A stretch of 64,000 nt of DNA from Whalleya microplaca (lineage: Eukaryota; Ascomycota; Sordariomycetes; Xylariales; Xylariaceae): the NCBI GenBank assembly GCA_022497155.1, contig MU385796.1, forward strand, positions 1 through 64,000. The letters run 5' to 3'. The position numbers were made by a program, and so were the translations under genes. This document shows, piece after piece, positions 1 through 12,986 of this stretch (its first letter is position 1; each line of letters begins with the position of its first letter). The notes below the pieces were generated by a model that had not been told where the DNA came from, searched no databases, and worked only from the letters and a program-made list of their open reading frames with translations.

Positions 1-1
1 G

Positions 2-475
2 TGGCTATCTGACCTGTTACCCTAAGGTCCCTGGGGTGAAAATTTTTTTTTTTCAGATCTGAAGGTCAGGCATTCAAGTGTGGGGCGTGTTTTCATTTTT
101 CTTTTTTTTTCAGATTTTTCAGCTGCGTGGACGCTAGCTGAAAAATCAGGGAGGAATGTAATGGGGCAGGGGATTACGGGTATTAACAGCAGCTTAGGAG
201 CCACTAGAAGCCCCTTAAAGCCATGTCATAAGGCACTTTATAAAGCACTCTATAAGGTATTTATAAAGCACTTTATAAGGCAATTTACAGTAAATTACAT
301 ACCTATATTTAGCTAACTTTTTCCCTTACATTTCCTTCACTTTTTTATAACAAATATTAATAAACATTAATAAATAGTTAGATAGTTATATACACATAGC
401 TTTAGCAGCTTATATACACTCATTTTTAACCTAATATCTCACTTTCGATTCACCCCGACACCTTGTCTTAAGACA
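2..475 (+). repeat. LTR copy A of the left element
   Basis: The less mutated of the two copies. It contains the CTGACCTGTTACC start, a poly-T stretch, several CACTTTATAAGGC-like tandem motifs at about 228-290, and the ACCTTGTCTTAAGACA end. Confidence 0.7.
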
Positions 476-1174
476 TTATTTAGCTTTTCCGGATAGGCTT
501 TAATTTTTTTGCCTTTTAATTAATTAAGTAAAATAGTTTATTTTTAAAGTATTATAAGTTACGGAGGCATAAAATTTACCAGTAATAGCTACTTAAAGTA
601 TATCTATTATTAAACTTATTTTTATACGCGAATTATTTTATTTCGATTTTATCCGATAGCTACTTATTTTTTATACAAATTAAATTAAGCTATATATTTA
701 ATCGATAATTAGCTAGCTGCTTTATTTATATATTATATTTATATTACTTATTACCTATAATTTATAAATTTTCTTTTTTTATATATTAAAATACCAGAAA
801 TATAAAACGCGATAATATTAGAAATATTAAACCGTATATTTTTATATATAAACCTATTTATTTTATATATATAACAGTAATAAGTTAATTATATTATTAA
901 TATATAGCTAAATATAGCTAGCTATTAATACGTATATAATTTATATAAACGACAATATCGGATAATACTTTTTTATATCTTAATATATTATATTATTTAA
1001 ATGTTACCTTTAGTAACAAAAAAGGCTTATAAGGAGGTTACTTAATTTAAGCTATTATAGCTGCTGCTACTAATAAATATAGCTATTTGACTTATTAAAA
1101 GCTGTGGCTAGCTATGGCTAGCTAACTTATTATTACCTGCTGTTACTTAATTTACTAGCTGCTATTAATAGCTA

Positions 1175-1638
1175 TAACTATTTGACCTGTTACCTTAAGG
1201 TCCCTGGGGTAAAAATTTTTTTTTTTTTAGATCTAAAAATTAGGTATTTAAATATGGGGCGTGTTTTCATTTTTCATTTTTTTTTAGATTTTTTTAGCTG
1301 CGTAAACGCTAGCTGAAAAATTAGGGAGGAATGTAATAAAGTAGGGGATTACGGGTATTAACAGCAGCTTAAAAACCACTAGAAGCCCCCTAAAGCCACG
1401 TTATAAGGCACTTTATAAGGCACTTTATAAGGTATTTATAAGGCACTTTATAAGGCAATTTACAGTGGATTATATACCTATATTTAGCTGACCTTTTCTT
1501 TTATATCTTTTTCACTTTTTTGCCATAAATATTACCAGATAGTCAGATAGTTACACATATAGTTTTGGTAGCTATATACACTCATTTTTTAACTTAATAT
1601 CTCACTTTCGCTTCACCCTAACACCCTGTCCTACCACA
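1175..1638 (+). repeat. LTR copy B of the left element
   Basis: This copy aligns with 2-475 over its whole length, including the tandem CACTTTATAAGGC-like motifs at about 1408-1465. It is more AT-rich than copy A and ends CCCTGTCCTACCACA. Confidence 0.7.
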
Positions 1639-2290
1639 ATATACTTTAAGAATTTTTTAAATAACGATTTATATAAAGGGCTTTTTTTAAAGAGCTTTAT
1701 AAGTGCTTTTTACGTATTTTTAAAGTCCGACCTTTTTAAAAACTATTAAAAAAGCCTAGGCTTTTGTTTTTTTAATTAATAGCTTTATAAATGCTTTTTA
1801 CGTATTTTAAAAGTTAAGTACTTTTTAGGAACTATTAAAAAAGCTAAGGCATTTTATTATTATTTAAAGCTTAGTTTTAATAGCCTTAAAAATAAGTAAA
1901 AAGCCTAGAGAAATAAGCTTTTAAAACACCTTTTAAGTTATTTTAAACCCTTAAAAGGTATGTTATAAAGCTAGGCTTAAAGGTTATTATAAAAGCTATT
2001 ATAAAAGTTTATACGAATTAATAGTTAAGTTAATCCGAGGCTTTATTAAAGTATTATTAAAATCCTTTATATATAACTAGTTTTTCTTTTTTTTTAAAGC
2101 TTATAATAATAGTTAATTTAAAACCTTATATTTAAAGCTACGCGTTATTCCTTTAGTTATAAGTGTAACACTTATAATATATAATGTTTAAAAAAACAAC
2201 TGTTTTTTATAACGTAATATTTATAATATAATTTTTTAAACTACCATAAAAAGATTATACTATACTTAATTTAAGCTAATAAGCTTTTTA
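1639..2290. other. AT-rich RIP-type DNA with a degenerate internal duplication
   Basis: No gene is visible. A ~70-bp segment around 1690-1760 (core TGCTTTTTACGTATTTT) recurs about 92 bp downstream at 1782-1852. Base composition returns abruptly to normal near 2290, marking the edge of the AT block. Confidence 0.5.
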
Positions 2291-3493
2291 CGATTATAGG
2301 AGGGCCTAAATGACAATTGCACATATAATGCTTGTAATTAACTCAACCCCTGTTACCATATGTTGCTCCCAGTCTATTACTAGTATAAGATTGTAAACGT
2401 GCTGATTTTATAGTGGCCTCCATCTAGATTGTCTCGTAGGCGTAATCAAAGTCCTAACATACAGCCTCTTGATATACTTGAACAACGACGCATGGTAGAA
2501 ACCAAGCTCACTAGACCTCCTATAATCATCTGCTAACCATGTTGAATATCGGAGCCATTCATTACTAAGAAAAGCGTTCCAAGCGAAGGTACATCAAGTA
2601 CTGCGCCCGAAGCTGATCCAAATGGGGTGTTGCCTTAAGCTGTCAGGGTGAGTGAGTCATTCTCACACGATCATATCGTCGTACAGTATCATCCGGGAAG
2701 CCAGCCCTTCACATCACAAAACTTGACAGAATTGAAGATAGAAAAAGGGGAAGGGGGAAAGAAAAGGCTCACCTAGCAGCTCTGCTCGCCACTGCCGATT
2801 CCAAACGCGAAAATACGTTCTCATACTCAACACACACTTACACACACTTTCTCACATTGGCGCTCACACATAGCATAGTCATCACACTAACCCTCGAACC
2901 TCGAATCAGCGTAAAAACTGCAATATATCATTGATGATTCTTCCCCAACGCCGTCCAACACATCCCCTCCCTCCCCTGTGAACACCGGTTTCTTTCAATC
3001 CGAGTACCGACAAACAACCACATACCTACAGACCCCCCTTGTGGAGTTAGCTAAGTGCTGCATATGTTTTTTTTGACTGTCCGCCTGCCTGCATCCCTTT
3101 CCTCCGAAAACCATACCATACCATACCATATGGCTAAGTACCTATGCAGTGAGTCCATCCGCCTTCTTTTCTTCCCCCCTGCCAAAACAAAAAAGAGCCA
3201 AAACACCAAAGGTTGTTGATGTACATGTAACCGAAGGGCCCACCGGCCGCAGAAAACGCCTCGCACGCATGTCATGTAGTGTAGTAATGCAATACAATTC
3301 CACCTGAACAAGAATCGAACGTAACGCCGCGGGACGCCGATGCTGGTTGCTTCCCTCCCTCGCACACAGCTGAATGGCTCGTGGCCAATGATGATGATGT
3401 ACACACTATATCACTCCTAGAACGCCTGGGGATGTGTACAAGCCCCGACCGACAATTCGCATCATCGCGTAATCAGCCAGTAGTAGTCAGATC
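2291..3493. other. intergenic region downstream of the mto1-like gene
   Basis: No supported gene. It holds a short CCATA tandem run near 3111-3131 and pyrimidine-rich tracts, and probably includes the 3' UTR of the minus-strand gene ending at 3494. Confidence 0.4.
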
Positions 3494-6400
3494 TTACTCC
3501 CCGCCGCTGCTCCCCGCGCCTTTCCGCCTGGACCGCGTCAGCTCGGCGGCAAGCTCGGAGTTCTGGCGTTCGCTCTCCTGGATCCGCTGCCGTGCGGCGT
3601 TGCGGTCCATGTACCGAGCCTCCCTCTCCTGCTTGAGCTTGTACTCGAGCTCGCGCAGGCGGAACATCCACTGGTTGCCGTCGCCGCCCGCTGCGGCTCC
3701 AGCTCCGGGTCCGGCGGCGGCTCCCGCGGGGGCTCCGGTTCCGCCGTTCGAGGTGCCGAGACGCTCTATGTCGGCGGGGCCCATGTTAGAGGTGCTGCGC
3801 GTCATGCTGCCGGACCGGCTCTTAGTCCGCGTGCTCGTGCTCGTGTTCGTCGTCGTCGTCTCGAGGTGCGTGGTCTTGCTGCGGGGGATCTTCGAGTCCC
3901 GGCGGTGGGGACCGGTGGGGACCGACGGCGAGGGGCTGCCGCTGTCGATGTATTCTTCGTGCGAGCCGTTGCTGCTCGTTTTCTTGCTGACAGAGCGATC
4001 GAAGTAACCGGCAGGGGCGCGAGTGCGTGCATCGTGGGCACGTTGCAGCGTGGCATTTTCGACCTGGAGGGCGCGGTAGGCAGTCTCTAGTTGCGAAAGC
4101 TTGGTATGAGCATCGAAGTTGCCGGCCGCAATACCTGAACGAACGATGGTTTCGAGACGTTCAAGTTTCTTGTTCCGAGACTCGAGGTTGTGCTCGAGGG
4201 TTTGGTACTCTTTCCAGAGCTCACGCTCAACGGATTTGATGCGGGTCTGGAAGTTGCCCACAATGGTCTCAATCATTTTGATGGCAGCCAACAGGTTCTT
4301 GCTAAAACCAGGGAGCATCGTAGAGACGGACTCTAGGGATGGCAGAGCACGGCCATTGATGAGGCTATTATCATGTGCCCAGTCAGTACCACAAAGTGCC
4401 GACAGGCGCGTCCACAGAACAAGTAGTAGGTTGTTGCGCTCGGTGAGCTGTTCCTTAAACGCACTCTCGAGCTGACTTATCTTCTTCTTGTCCGTGGCGC
4501 GGCTCGTCTCCAGTTCAAGTATACGGGTATCTTGACTCGTGACGGTCCGTGAGACGTGGTGATGCGTGCGCTGGAACGTCTCAAACTGGTTCTTGGTGTT
4601 GCGGTGGGCTTGGCGTTCCTTGTCAAGCATCTCGGCAAGCCTCCGAGATTCAAGGCCGTGTGATTCGAGGAGGGCGTCACGCTGCTTGATGATACGGTCC
4701 TTCTCAAGCATGGAGCTCTTTGAAAAGTCGAGCTCGCGAACAGTATTCTCGAGCTCCTGCTGGAGTTTGGCAATCGACTACGCCGTAGGATTAGCTGAAT
4801 GATGCAAATTCCGCACCTGCTAGAATAACTCACCTTAAGTATGCCAGACCTAGTGCCATTCAAGTCTCCTAGCGCCTCCCTAAGGTTGCTCTCGAGTTCC
4901 ATGAGCCTCTCCTTCCACTCCGTCGCCTCGATCTCCCGACTGGTGAGGTTCTTCCGCAGTCTCCTGGCCTCGTCCTTAGCAGTGGAGACCTCACGGTTGA
5001 GCTCGTTGATGATCTGCTGCACTTCTTCTTTCTCGCGGTCGGCGACGATTTCGCGCTGCTTGCGCTCGTTAGCCAGACGTTGATCCAGCTCCTTAGTCCG
5101 ATCGCGCTCGTCTCGGAGGCCTTGTTCGCAATTAGCGAGGGCTGCCTCCAGATCACCGATTCGAATCTTGTCGCCCTCTTGTTCCTCACGTAAGAATGCG
5201 ATCTCGCCCTGGCTCGATTCCTGTTGCACCCCCAGACGCTGCGCCTTGTCGTTCGACTCGAGAAGTTTGGCCTCGAGTTCCTCGCCCTCCTTGTTGGCCT
5301 CGGCAATCTCCGACTCGAGCTGTTCTATTCTTCTCATCTTGTTCACCTGGTCATCTTCTAGTCTCACGAGAGCTTCGCTCATCTGCCGCATCTCCTCCTG
5401 GAGCGCATCGAAGTTCTCCGACCGATCTTGCAGTTCGTTGAGTAAGCGCTGTATCTCCTCGGATTTTTGGTCACTTTCAGCTTCCAGAGTATCTATCTCC
5501 TGCTGGGCCTCATTCCGCAAGATATCAAACTCATTCTCAATGTAGGAATGATCTTGTAGCGCTTCGTCTCGTTCGGTCTGCAATTGCATCATGTCGCTCA
5601 CGTGATTCTCAAGCTCGTCGCGAAGAGCCGCGTTTTCTTCTTCGAGCCGTCTCTTAGCCTCGGCCGAAGCGTCCAACTCTTCCATGCAAGTCTGCATCTC
5701 CCGCTGGAGTTCCTGCTTCTCAAGCTTCAGCTCGTTGATCTTGTCACGATGTTCAGCCAGCTTATTCTCTAGTTCCTCGCGGTCCGGATCTTCGACGGTC
5801 ATAGTGAGCCTGGTGCGCCCGCTACCCCTCGACGTCGACCGCTCATGAGCGCCCGCGCGCGACGCCGATCTGTCCAGCAAGCTGTCGACGGTCGAAGGGG
5901 CCGGACCACCGCGACGTTGCGCTAACTTGAGGTCTTCGATCTCTTGGTATAGTCTCTCTTTCTCCCGATTCCGCGATGTGAGCATAGATGTCTGCGCGCC
6001 AACTTCCCTCCGTAGTTCGGCATTCTCATGGCGAAGCTGTTCGCTTTCCCGACGGAGTTCTTCGACTAGAGTACTGGACTGGCTTAATGAGGTAGCAGGA
6101 TCGATTTCCCCGGACAGGCCAGAGACGGGTCGGGATCTCGAGGGCGATTGCGGCTTTGCCTTGCGCGTGATATTGTATATGTTCGTTGTGTGGTGCATGC
6201 CCCCTCCGCCGGCGCCACCACCAACCGCTATACCACCATTCATCTCTTGCCGCAGACGGAAGATCTCGTCCCGCAGTTTCCGGTTGTCGTCGTCTGCCTG
6301 TTCGCGACGAGCGGTTTCCTGCTCAAGAAGATCCTTGAACACGTCCGCCTCCTCTTGGCGCCCCAGGCTCTCACCGACGCGCTCGCCGGCCCTGTCGCCC

Positions 6401-8310
6401 ATAGTTTTGACGGTTTCTACTAACCGCCTCTTCTCGGCATGATTTGACATGTTTTCGTTCCGGAGCCTCTCGATCTCGGTGACGTACTCCTCAACCCGCT
6501 CTCGCAAGTAAGTCAGCTCTTCCTCCCGCTCCTGCGCGTCCGGGTCGAACGCAGGGGTCTCGGGTCCATCGGAAGAATATCCACTTCTTGCGGTGCTCGG
6601 CCGGTCCTCCTCATCGCGGAGGCGCTTCTCGAGCTCCTTCACCCGCCGTCGCAGTATCTTGTTGTCCCGCTGGACAACGGCCAACTTGGTTTTAAGCTCG
6701 ACGTTCTCCGAGATCATTTCCTTAACACCCTCTTCGGAGAGTGTGTCTAGGCGATCCGAAAGGAACATAACCTTAAGTTTAAGATCAAAGTTTTCCTTAG
6801 ACAAGCGCTCGATGGTGTTGGACTGCTCCTTGAGTGTCATATTCTTTCCGCTGCGATTGGTGGTGCCGGTGGGCGGCGCGGGCGTGTACTCGGAGACCTT
6901 CCGGTACTGCTGCTGCAACGGTGTCGTGAAGCCACCTTTCGTCTTGTACTCTTGAGCAAGGGATTCGGGGACCTCCACGTTGCGCACATGTCGGGCAATG
7001 ACGGTGTCCGTGGGCATGAGGGAATTTCTCTTCGGCTTTGGGGTCGTGGCGTCGCTGTAATCAACGTGACGACCGGGCATCGGGTTGTCAACCTCGCGCA
7101 AAGGTTCTAAAGCGTCCGGTCGGATGGGATCCGGAATCTCGTCAATGCCAGACGCCATGCTGCCCATGCTTACCGAGCGGGACAAGGTATTGCTGATACT
7201 CCTCGTCATATCGTAAGCGGGCGCCGCGCCTCCAGACTGAAGGGCGTAGTCAGCACCCATTCCGACGGTGACATCGCTGTCGACATCGTCGTCGGCGGCG
7301 AAGGATTCAGTGGAAGAATTGTGACTGGCGTGTCTGCTGCGCAGATACTTAGGCCGCGCGCCACCCTTCAAGGCCTGTCCAGGCGTGTTTCCAGCATCGA
7401 CCGATAGCCTGTTCGGGTTGGGACCCGAGCCCTTGTCGTGGAGACTTGGCGCGTCGACAGAGAAAGAGCTGTCCTGCGAGGCGTCGAAGTGCGAATCCAG
7501 ATGCGACGAGGCATCCGGGTCTGCGTGCTCGCTCGCGGTCTCATCGCCGGCAGACCTGCTAGTAGCCATCGATATAGCCCTCGACACGGTGCGCGCAGCA
7601 GCGGCAGCGGTAGGAGAAGAAGACATCTGCTCGAGAGAAGATGTGTTGGTAGATGTGCTGTTCCCCGTTTCGGCGGCGAGGTTCGAGTCTCCCGGCCGGG
7701 GTTCAAGATGAGAGGGCTCGGCGGATTCGACGGTAGGCTGAAGGGCGCGGGTAGGAGGGCTGGGTTCGGGCGTGAAGGTGGCTGCAGGCACCTGCGTGTC
7801 AGTCTGCTTAGTGCCGGCAACGGATGCCGTATCCGCGTCATGCTGGCGCCGGAAACTGGACGGACCAAAGGATGAGGCAGATTCGGACGGGGCCGGGGAG
7901 GGAGAGGGAGAGGAAGGGAGTGGTCGATTCGCGGCGGCGTCGAAAAGATAGGTGTCGTCGATGCCGGCGTCGGGGCCGGCGACCTGGATGGGCGATATGG
8001 GAGGCACGAAGCTGGATTCGACGTCGGAAAGGTGAGCCCTGACCTCGTCGTCCTCGGTCATGGAGTCGACAAGCTTATCATCGGGGTCTAGAGCGGTGGT
8101 CTCAATGACGCTGCTGTCGTCTGGGGGCGTGCGTAGATGCTGGTGCTGGTGCTGATGCTGATGCTGCGGGGGGATGTTCTCCTTCTGTTGCGAAGGGGTC
8201 TGAGTCTGAGACTGTGTCTGGGTCTGGGTATACGTCTGGGCCTCGGGCACATTGTGGACGGTGATGGTGGGCGTGCCCGGGTGGTTGGTGTGACTGTCGC
8301 CGTCTTCCAT
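3494..8310 (-). CDS. mto1: Mto1/ApsB-type microtubule-organising centre protein (Cnn_1N domain)
   Basis: This is a large coiled-coil scaffold expected to recruit gamma-tubulin complexes to non-spindle-pole organising sites (S. pombe Mto1, Aspergillus ApsB). Exons are 8310-4834 and 4777-3494, joined across a 56-nt intron (donor GTGAGT, acceptor CGTAG) that keeps frame, giving ~1586 aa. Residues 1-480 are low-complexity and Ser/Thr/Pro-rich, starting with a QT/HQ-rich stretch. Residues ~490-565 carry the centrosomin motif-1 region (LKEQSNTIERLSKENFDLKL onward), the gamma-tubulin-complex-binding element of the family. Coiled coil follows to ~1400. The last ~80 residues (LEYKLKQEREARYMDRNAAR) match the Mto2-binding/MASC-type C-terminal helix, after a Gly/Ala/Pro linker. 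The encoded protein is longer than the yeast member. Family assignment is firm; function is by homology. Confidence 0.9.
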
Positions 8311-9536
8311 GGCGACGACGGCGACGACTGTGACGACTGCGATTCGCGATCACTTCGGATCACGTCGGATCGTGCAAACTGCGGCGGTTGCGTGGTGGTC
8401 TACCTGACCTAGGAGTAGGTAAAGTGAGGATAAGCAATACTTGACCTGCCCGTGCAAGCGGCCGGCGGACTGGTATGGACAGAAGTGGCGCTGATGATAC
8501 GAAGAAATTTCATATGGGGAGAATTGTTAGAATATACGCGTAGGGAGGGCCGAGAGGTGTAAGATGTAGCTGGTTGGTCGTCGTTGTTGGACAAACGACC
8601 ATTGGGGGGTTTTGACTGCGCGTTTTGACCTCGGGTTCCAACCTGCGGACTTGACAATTCGTAAAGCTTTGTTAGCCTTAGCTTCACCTAAGCTTCAGAT
8701 TCAGCTCGGGGACTTCGAATATGATGATGATGATAATAAGTAAATGTGTGATTGTGGTTGGTTGGTTGGTTGGTGGTCATGGCCTCGTGTTGGTCAGAAA
8801 AGCTGAAGCTGTAGATGCAATGCGGATGATGGGAGAAAAGACGATCAACTGCACTTTCGGGCTGTTTGTGGCCCTGACGTTCTCTGTCGTTGGACACGCT
8901 CGGTCCCCCCTGGCTGTGCTGCTAAAATCACTAAAATCCCCGGTCGTGGTTGCTACGACAGCAGAGAATTGATACCTATGTACCTAAGTACCTAGGTACC
9001 CCGAGTCTATCGCGTCCACGGTTAGCCTGTCGCTAGCACATGCGCTAAAAAGGGGAGCCTTGGCAGCTGTATCCCGGCCTGCCAAGGGTCGAGGCTGTCA
9101 GCCCCACCTTTTACCACTTTATTCCCTGCCGTGCTCGGACCATCTCAGACCATCGGCAGGGCCATCCCACTCACGGGTACCTGCTTCCACCTTCATCAAC
9201 CACCACTCAGCCACTCGGCCTACTATATCTATTACTATGTATGTACATATGTACTATGGTACTACTTACAGTATGGTAGCATTCCTCCGACAAACCTGGA
9301 TACTATGTCAAACAGACCTTTCATCAAGCTTCTGTGTTTTACTGCGTACATATACATCACAGGGGCCCTGCCTGTCCGTCTACATATCAAACAACTAGGG
9401 CTGCTAGGGCCGAACTACTGCGGTTGGAGGCCAAATTATTATACCCCTGTCTTGTACCTCATTTCAATAAATAAACCACGCCATACTAATTTAATGCTAG
9501 CTTACATTATATTTTATATCCGACTAAACTACTGTT
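8311..9536. other. intergenic, promoter side of the mto1-like gene
   Basis: No supported gene. It contains GGTT repeats near 8757-8774, GTACCTA-type runs near 8976-9000 that also occur elsewhere in the window, and short overlapping ORFs without features. The AT-rich block starts at about 9537. Confidence 0.4.
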
Positions 9537-10850
9537 AAACGCGTATTTTTTACGCGTTTTTAAAGTTGTCACCACTTAGCTATAGCATTTTAAAGCCGTT
9601 TTTTTAATTAATTTTAATAATTATTTAATATAACTATCTTTAAAAAACGCCTTACTAGCTATTATATAAAACACCTTAATAAACTTTAACGGACATAAAT
9701 TCGGGCTTTTTATTACGATAGTAATTTAAGTTTTTCGGAAATAAAATAACGGACTAGTTTTTTTTTTTTTAAATAAAACATTTCATTCGCGCTAAAAAAG
9801 CTAAACTTAAACCTCGATTTAGCCGGAAACGCGTAATAACTGCCGAATAAGAAAAAAAACTAGTTAAATATATTACCTTTTTAAAAACAGCTCGCTATAA
9901 GACGTTTTTTAAACTTTTTTTTTGTCTTTTTGCCGGCGTTTTTAATAAATACGCTATTCGATACACCTTTCGCCGTTTTAGCTTTACTTGCCGCGTTACT
10001 TACCGTAAGCCTTTTATTTCTAAAAAAACCGCAAAACTCGGCTAACATAAGCTAAAAAACACAAGAACTAAACCCTTAAATAATAAGCTTAAATTCTTTA
10101 AATAAATAAGACTTAAATTATAAAAAGCTATTACCGCAAATGTTATATTACCCGCTATTTAAGAAAAAAATATAATCTTATATATATAATAAAAAAGCAT
10201 TAACGTAAAGGCAAATGGATATTTTAGGGGTTTTTTTCAGGTGCTTATAATAAAAAACCTGGTTTTTTTTTAAAAAAAAACTAGGGAAAAATCACTGCTT
10301 TAACATATCGGCAATATATAGTTCTTATAATTCACAACTATATTTAACATACTTTTAATATTAAAAAGCCGATATATTTAATATAAAATAAAGCACCCGG
10401 GCATTTAGTAAAAAAAACTAAAAATAACCTTTAAACACGCGGAATTTCTATTATATATTAGCTTATTTATTCCCTTAACCTTAACTTTATTAAGTCTTAT
10501 TAAAATTAAATAAAAAACTATATTAAAAACTGTCACGGGAATATAAATAAGCCGAAATACCCTTAATTATAACAATAGGTTTAAAAAGCATAAAAAACGC
10601 TACTAAAGTTTTATATATACGAATTATTAAATTCTATGCCGAAACGTTATAAGGTAGTGATAAACGCCGATAAAATATATATAAAATATTAAAAATAATA
10701 GTATTTATTTTTAACATTATAATATTCGCAATAACTATTTATGTTATATTAATATAGTTTATTTTACTTAAAAAACGTATTAAGAAATAACTTAAGTTAC
10801 ATTTATAAAATATTAGGAATCTTAGCTTACATTACTAGCGTGGGCACTTA
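9537..10850 (+). mobile_element. RIP-inactivated Tc1/mariner-type DNA transposon
   Basis: The plus strand of this AT-rich block translates, across many RIP stops and shifts, into a Tc1/mariner DDE transposase. Between about 9950 and 10240 the pattern includes PFAVLALLA..., KNRKTRLT*AKKHKN*TLK and KKH*RKGKW, matching the family's ARRKPxxSEKN / W(A)REH / EKHQRKGGWMFWG landmarks. At 10393-10404 is APGH of the second catalytic block, and LIYSLNLNFIKSY follows at the YSPDLNPIE position. The Asp before APGH reads as a non-acidic codon, as RIP would produce. I could not fix the terminal inverted repeats or the TA duplication, so the ends are approximate. Confidence 0.65.
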
Positions 10851-12986
10851 ACAGGGGTAAAAAACCTACCCATAATACCAAATATATAATGATCATTAGT
10901 CTGTGCTAACTGCGGACTTGATGACTACTTAAGTACATATGCATATGTTATATAAGCATTACCTTACGAGACATTGGACACGTGTGGCGTTGTGTACTGC
11001 ATATAGTCTGCAACGTCTATACATAGTAGAGATATATGATAAGAAGCACATGCTGGGATGTCCTAAGGTTTCACTACGTATGTACCGGTATAGTCGAGGA
11101 AGTGTGCTGTAAGAACCGTCATGTTGCTGGTCATAATCTTCCAGTCTATCATCCAGTCTATTGCGTATGTACCTGTATGTATGTATGTTCGTCAGTGGCT
11201 GCTCGGCCCATACATGTCCTGTGTATGGTATCGTCTATTGATATGAATACATAGTATGTACATACGTACTTGCAGTACATAGTCGAATCCACATGGCCCG
11301 AGGGACATCCCGAGCCTAGCGCGTCTAACCTTCCTGGGAGTAACCCTTTTCGATTGGCTACCAATCAGGACTGGCCGGGGCTATTGCTCGCTTAGACCCG
11401 CCCTACCCAGGCTTTGACAACGCCCGGTACGATACGTATGCGCAAGTATTTTGCTGTCCTGCGCATTACAGTTTACAGGCTACGTCCAATAGAATAGGTG
11501 CATACATAGAATCGCTATCAATGGAAGCAGCGCATCTGCCCACGTAGGGCATCACTCTGCCGGTAGTTAACAGACCGAGTTCACCAGAGATCGATACGAG
11601 AAGCATTGGTGTTCAAGTGGTGTAAGCACCTATACATCTCATATGTACATACATAGCTTGATCTTGATTTGCCATTCCTACTACAATCTGAAGATTGCTC
11701 ACATATTTGGTACATGGCATCGACTTGGGGCTACATGTACAGTACATACCTACCCTCCCCAACTTTAGTTCCTCTATAGTTCATTCGTAATGACAACAGA
11801 TAGTAGACTATACTTGAATCTATTAACATTGCCGGAATTATACATAGGTATACATATATCAATAGTATAGTTACAAATCCAAGTTTTAGTTTACAGACTG
11901 AAGTCAATGTACTGTATATCTAGTTTATATCAAGTGATTAGCATCTAGCTGAAGCACATGTCTTTGGAGGACGAGCTGAGAGCAGACAGTACTGACTGAA
12001 AATACTCATGATGATAGAGGCCGAGACACACCTTGCTATATTATAAGCGATGATTCCATCAAATTTCTTCCTTTTTCTTAGGGAAAAGATCAAGTCCTAT
12101 ATCATACGTTTAGAAGCTAGTGTTTATACACGTGAGGTATCGTGACTTAGTTGAGTTTACCCAACTTCATGCTCTATGATGCCAGAGACCTAAGCCTATG
12201 TTGGCCTTACTACACTGAAGCAGATTGTAGATTCACGTTTTCACTACAAGTCCAGACTAAATCTGTTTGCTTTGCTGATCACGATGCCGGCCCTAACAAT
12301 CTTTAGGTGACTTCATAACAATCAATGACATACGCTAGTTCGTTTTGCTTGAACAGCTCACATCTCTGAGTCTCATCTACCTGGGCAGCTGGGTAAAGCC
12401 CTGGTCCGCTTCACGTTTTCCCATCGTCTAGAAATTAATTAACCACCCTATCACGCAAGTTTCTTCTTATCTAGCCGGTCTCATTGCACCTCAGCTATGG
12501 GAAGCATAGTAGAATTCCGAGCAGCTTGTTAGTTGCTTAGATGAGTTATTTATATTCTTCGCTTCCCTAATGTGAGAATGATAGCTCAACAAGACCTCAA
12601 TCCAGACCTAAGTGTATGCATATATGATCATGTCTACATGGGTTATTACATGTATTAGTTATTATTAGTGTCGCTTCGGAGTTACTCAATTACTTTCATG
12701 TCCCCCACTACCTACCCGAGTGTACATACAGTACTCCGTATAATCTGTACGTAAATGGATAAGTGGCTAATAATATGTAGCTCATGCTATGATCCCCATA
12801 ACGATTGACATAATCATGATGGCCCGTGCGCATAAGTGGCGAGGGCTGTCATTAGCGGGAACGGAAGATGCGGTTGGACGCCGACGATCTTCAATTTTGC
12901 TTCATCGACCACACATTAATCCAGAATACACACTGAGAAACAATCATTCAAGAGCCGACTATTACGTCTACGTGTTCTTTGTCAAT
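10851..12986. other. intergenic, no gene seen
   Basis: Normal composition with GTATGT/GTACAT runs (for example 11165-11190). None of the short ORFs shows a recognisable domain. Confidence 0.4.

Larger units (their letters stand above)
2..1638 (+). mobile_element. short RIP-mutated LTR element, no coding capacity seen
   Basis: Two direct copies of a ~470-bp sequence flank ~700 bp of very AT-rich DNA. Each copy starts TGGCTAT (TAACTAT in the mutated second copy) and ends in CA, like LTRs. The second copy differs mainly by C-to-T and G-to-A changes, as expected of RIP. Right after the first copy, 478-505 is a mutated form of the TGGCTCCCCCGGATAG-like primer-binding sequence that also abuts an LTR of the inner element at 55428-55450, so the element is read as plus-oriented. 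The internal part has no recognisable gag or pol, so it is a non-autonomous or internally deleted element. The window starts at its edge, so the left target duplication cannot be checked. Confidence 0.7.

Noticed and set aside
22..316. Overlapping short ORFs at the window start
   Set aside because: They lie in LTR copy A and are not conserved in copy B.
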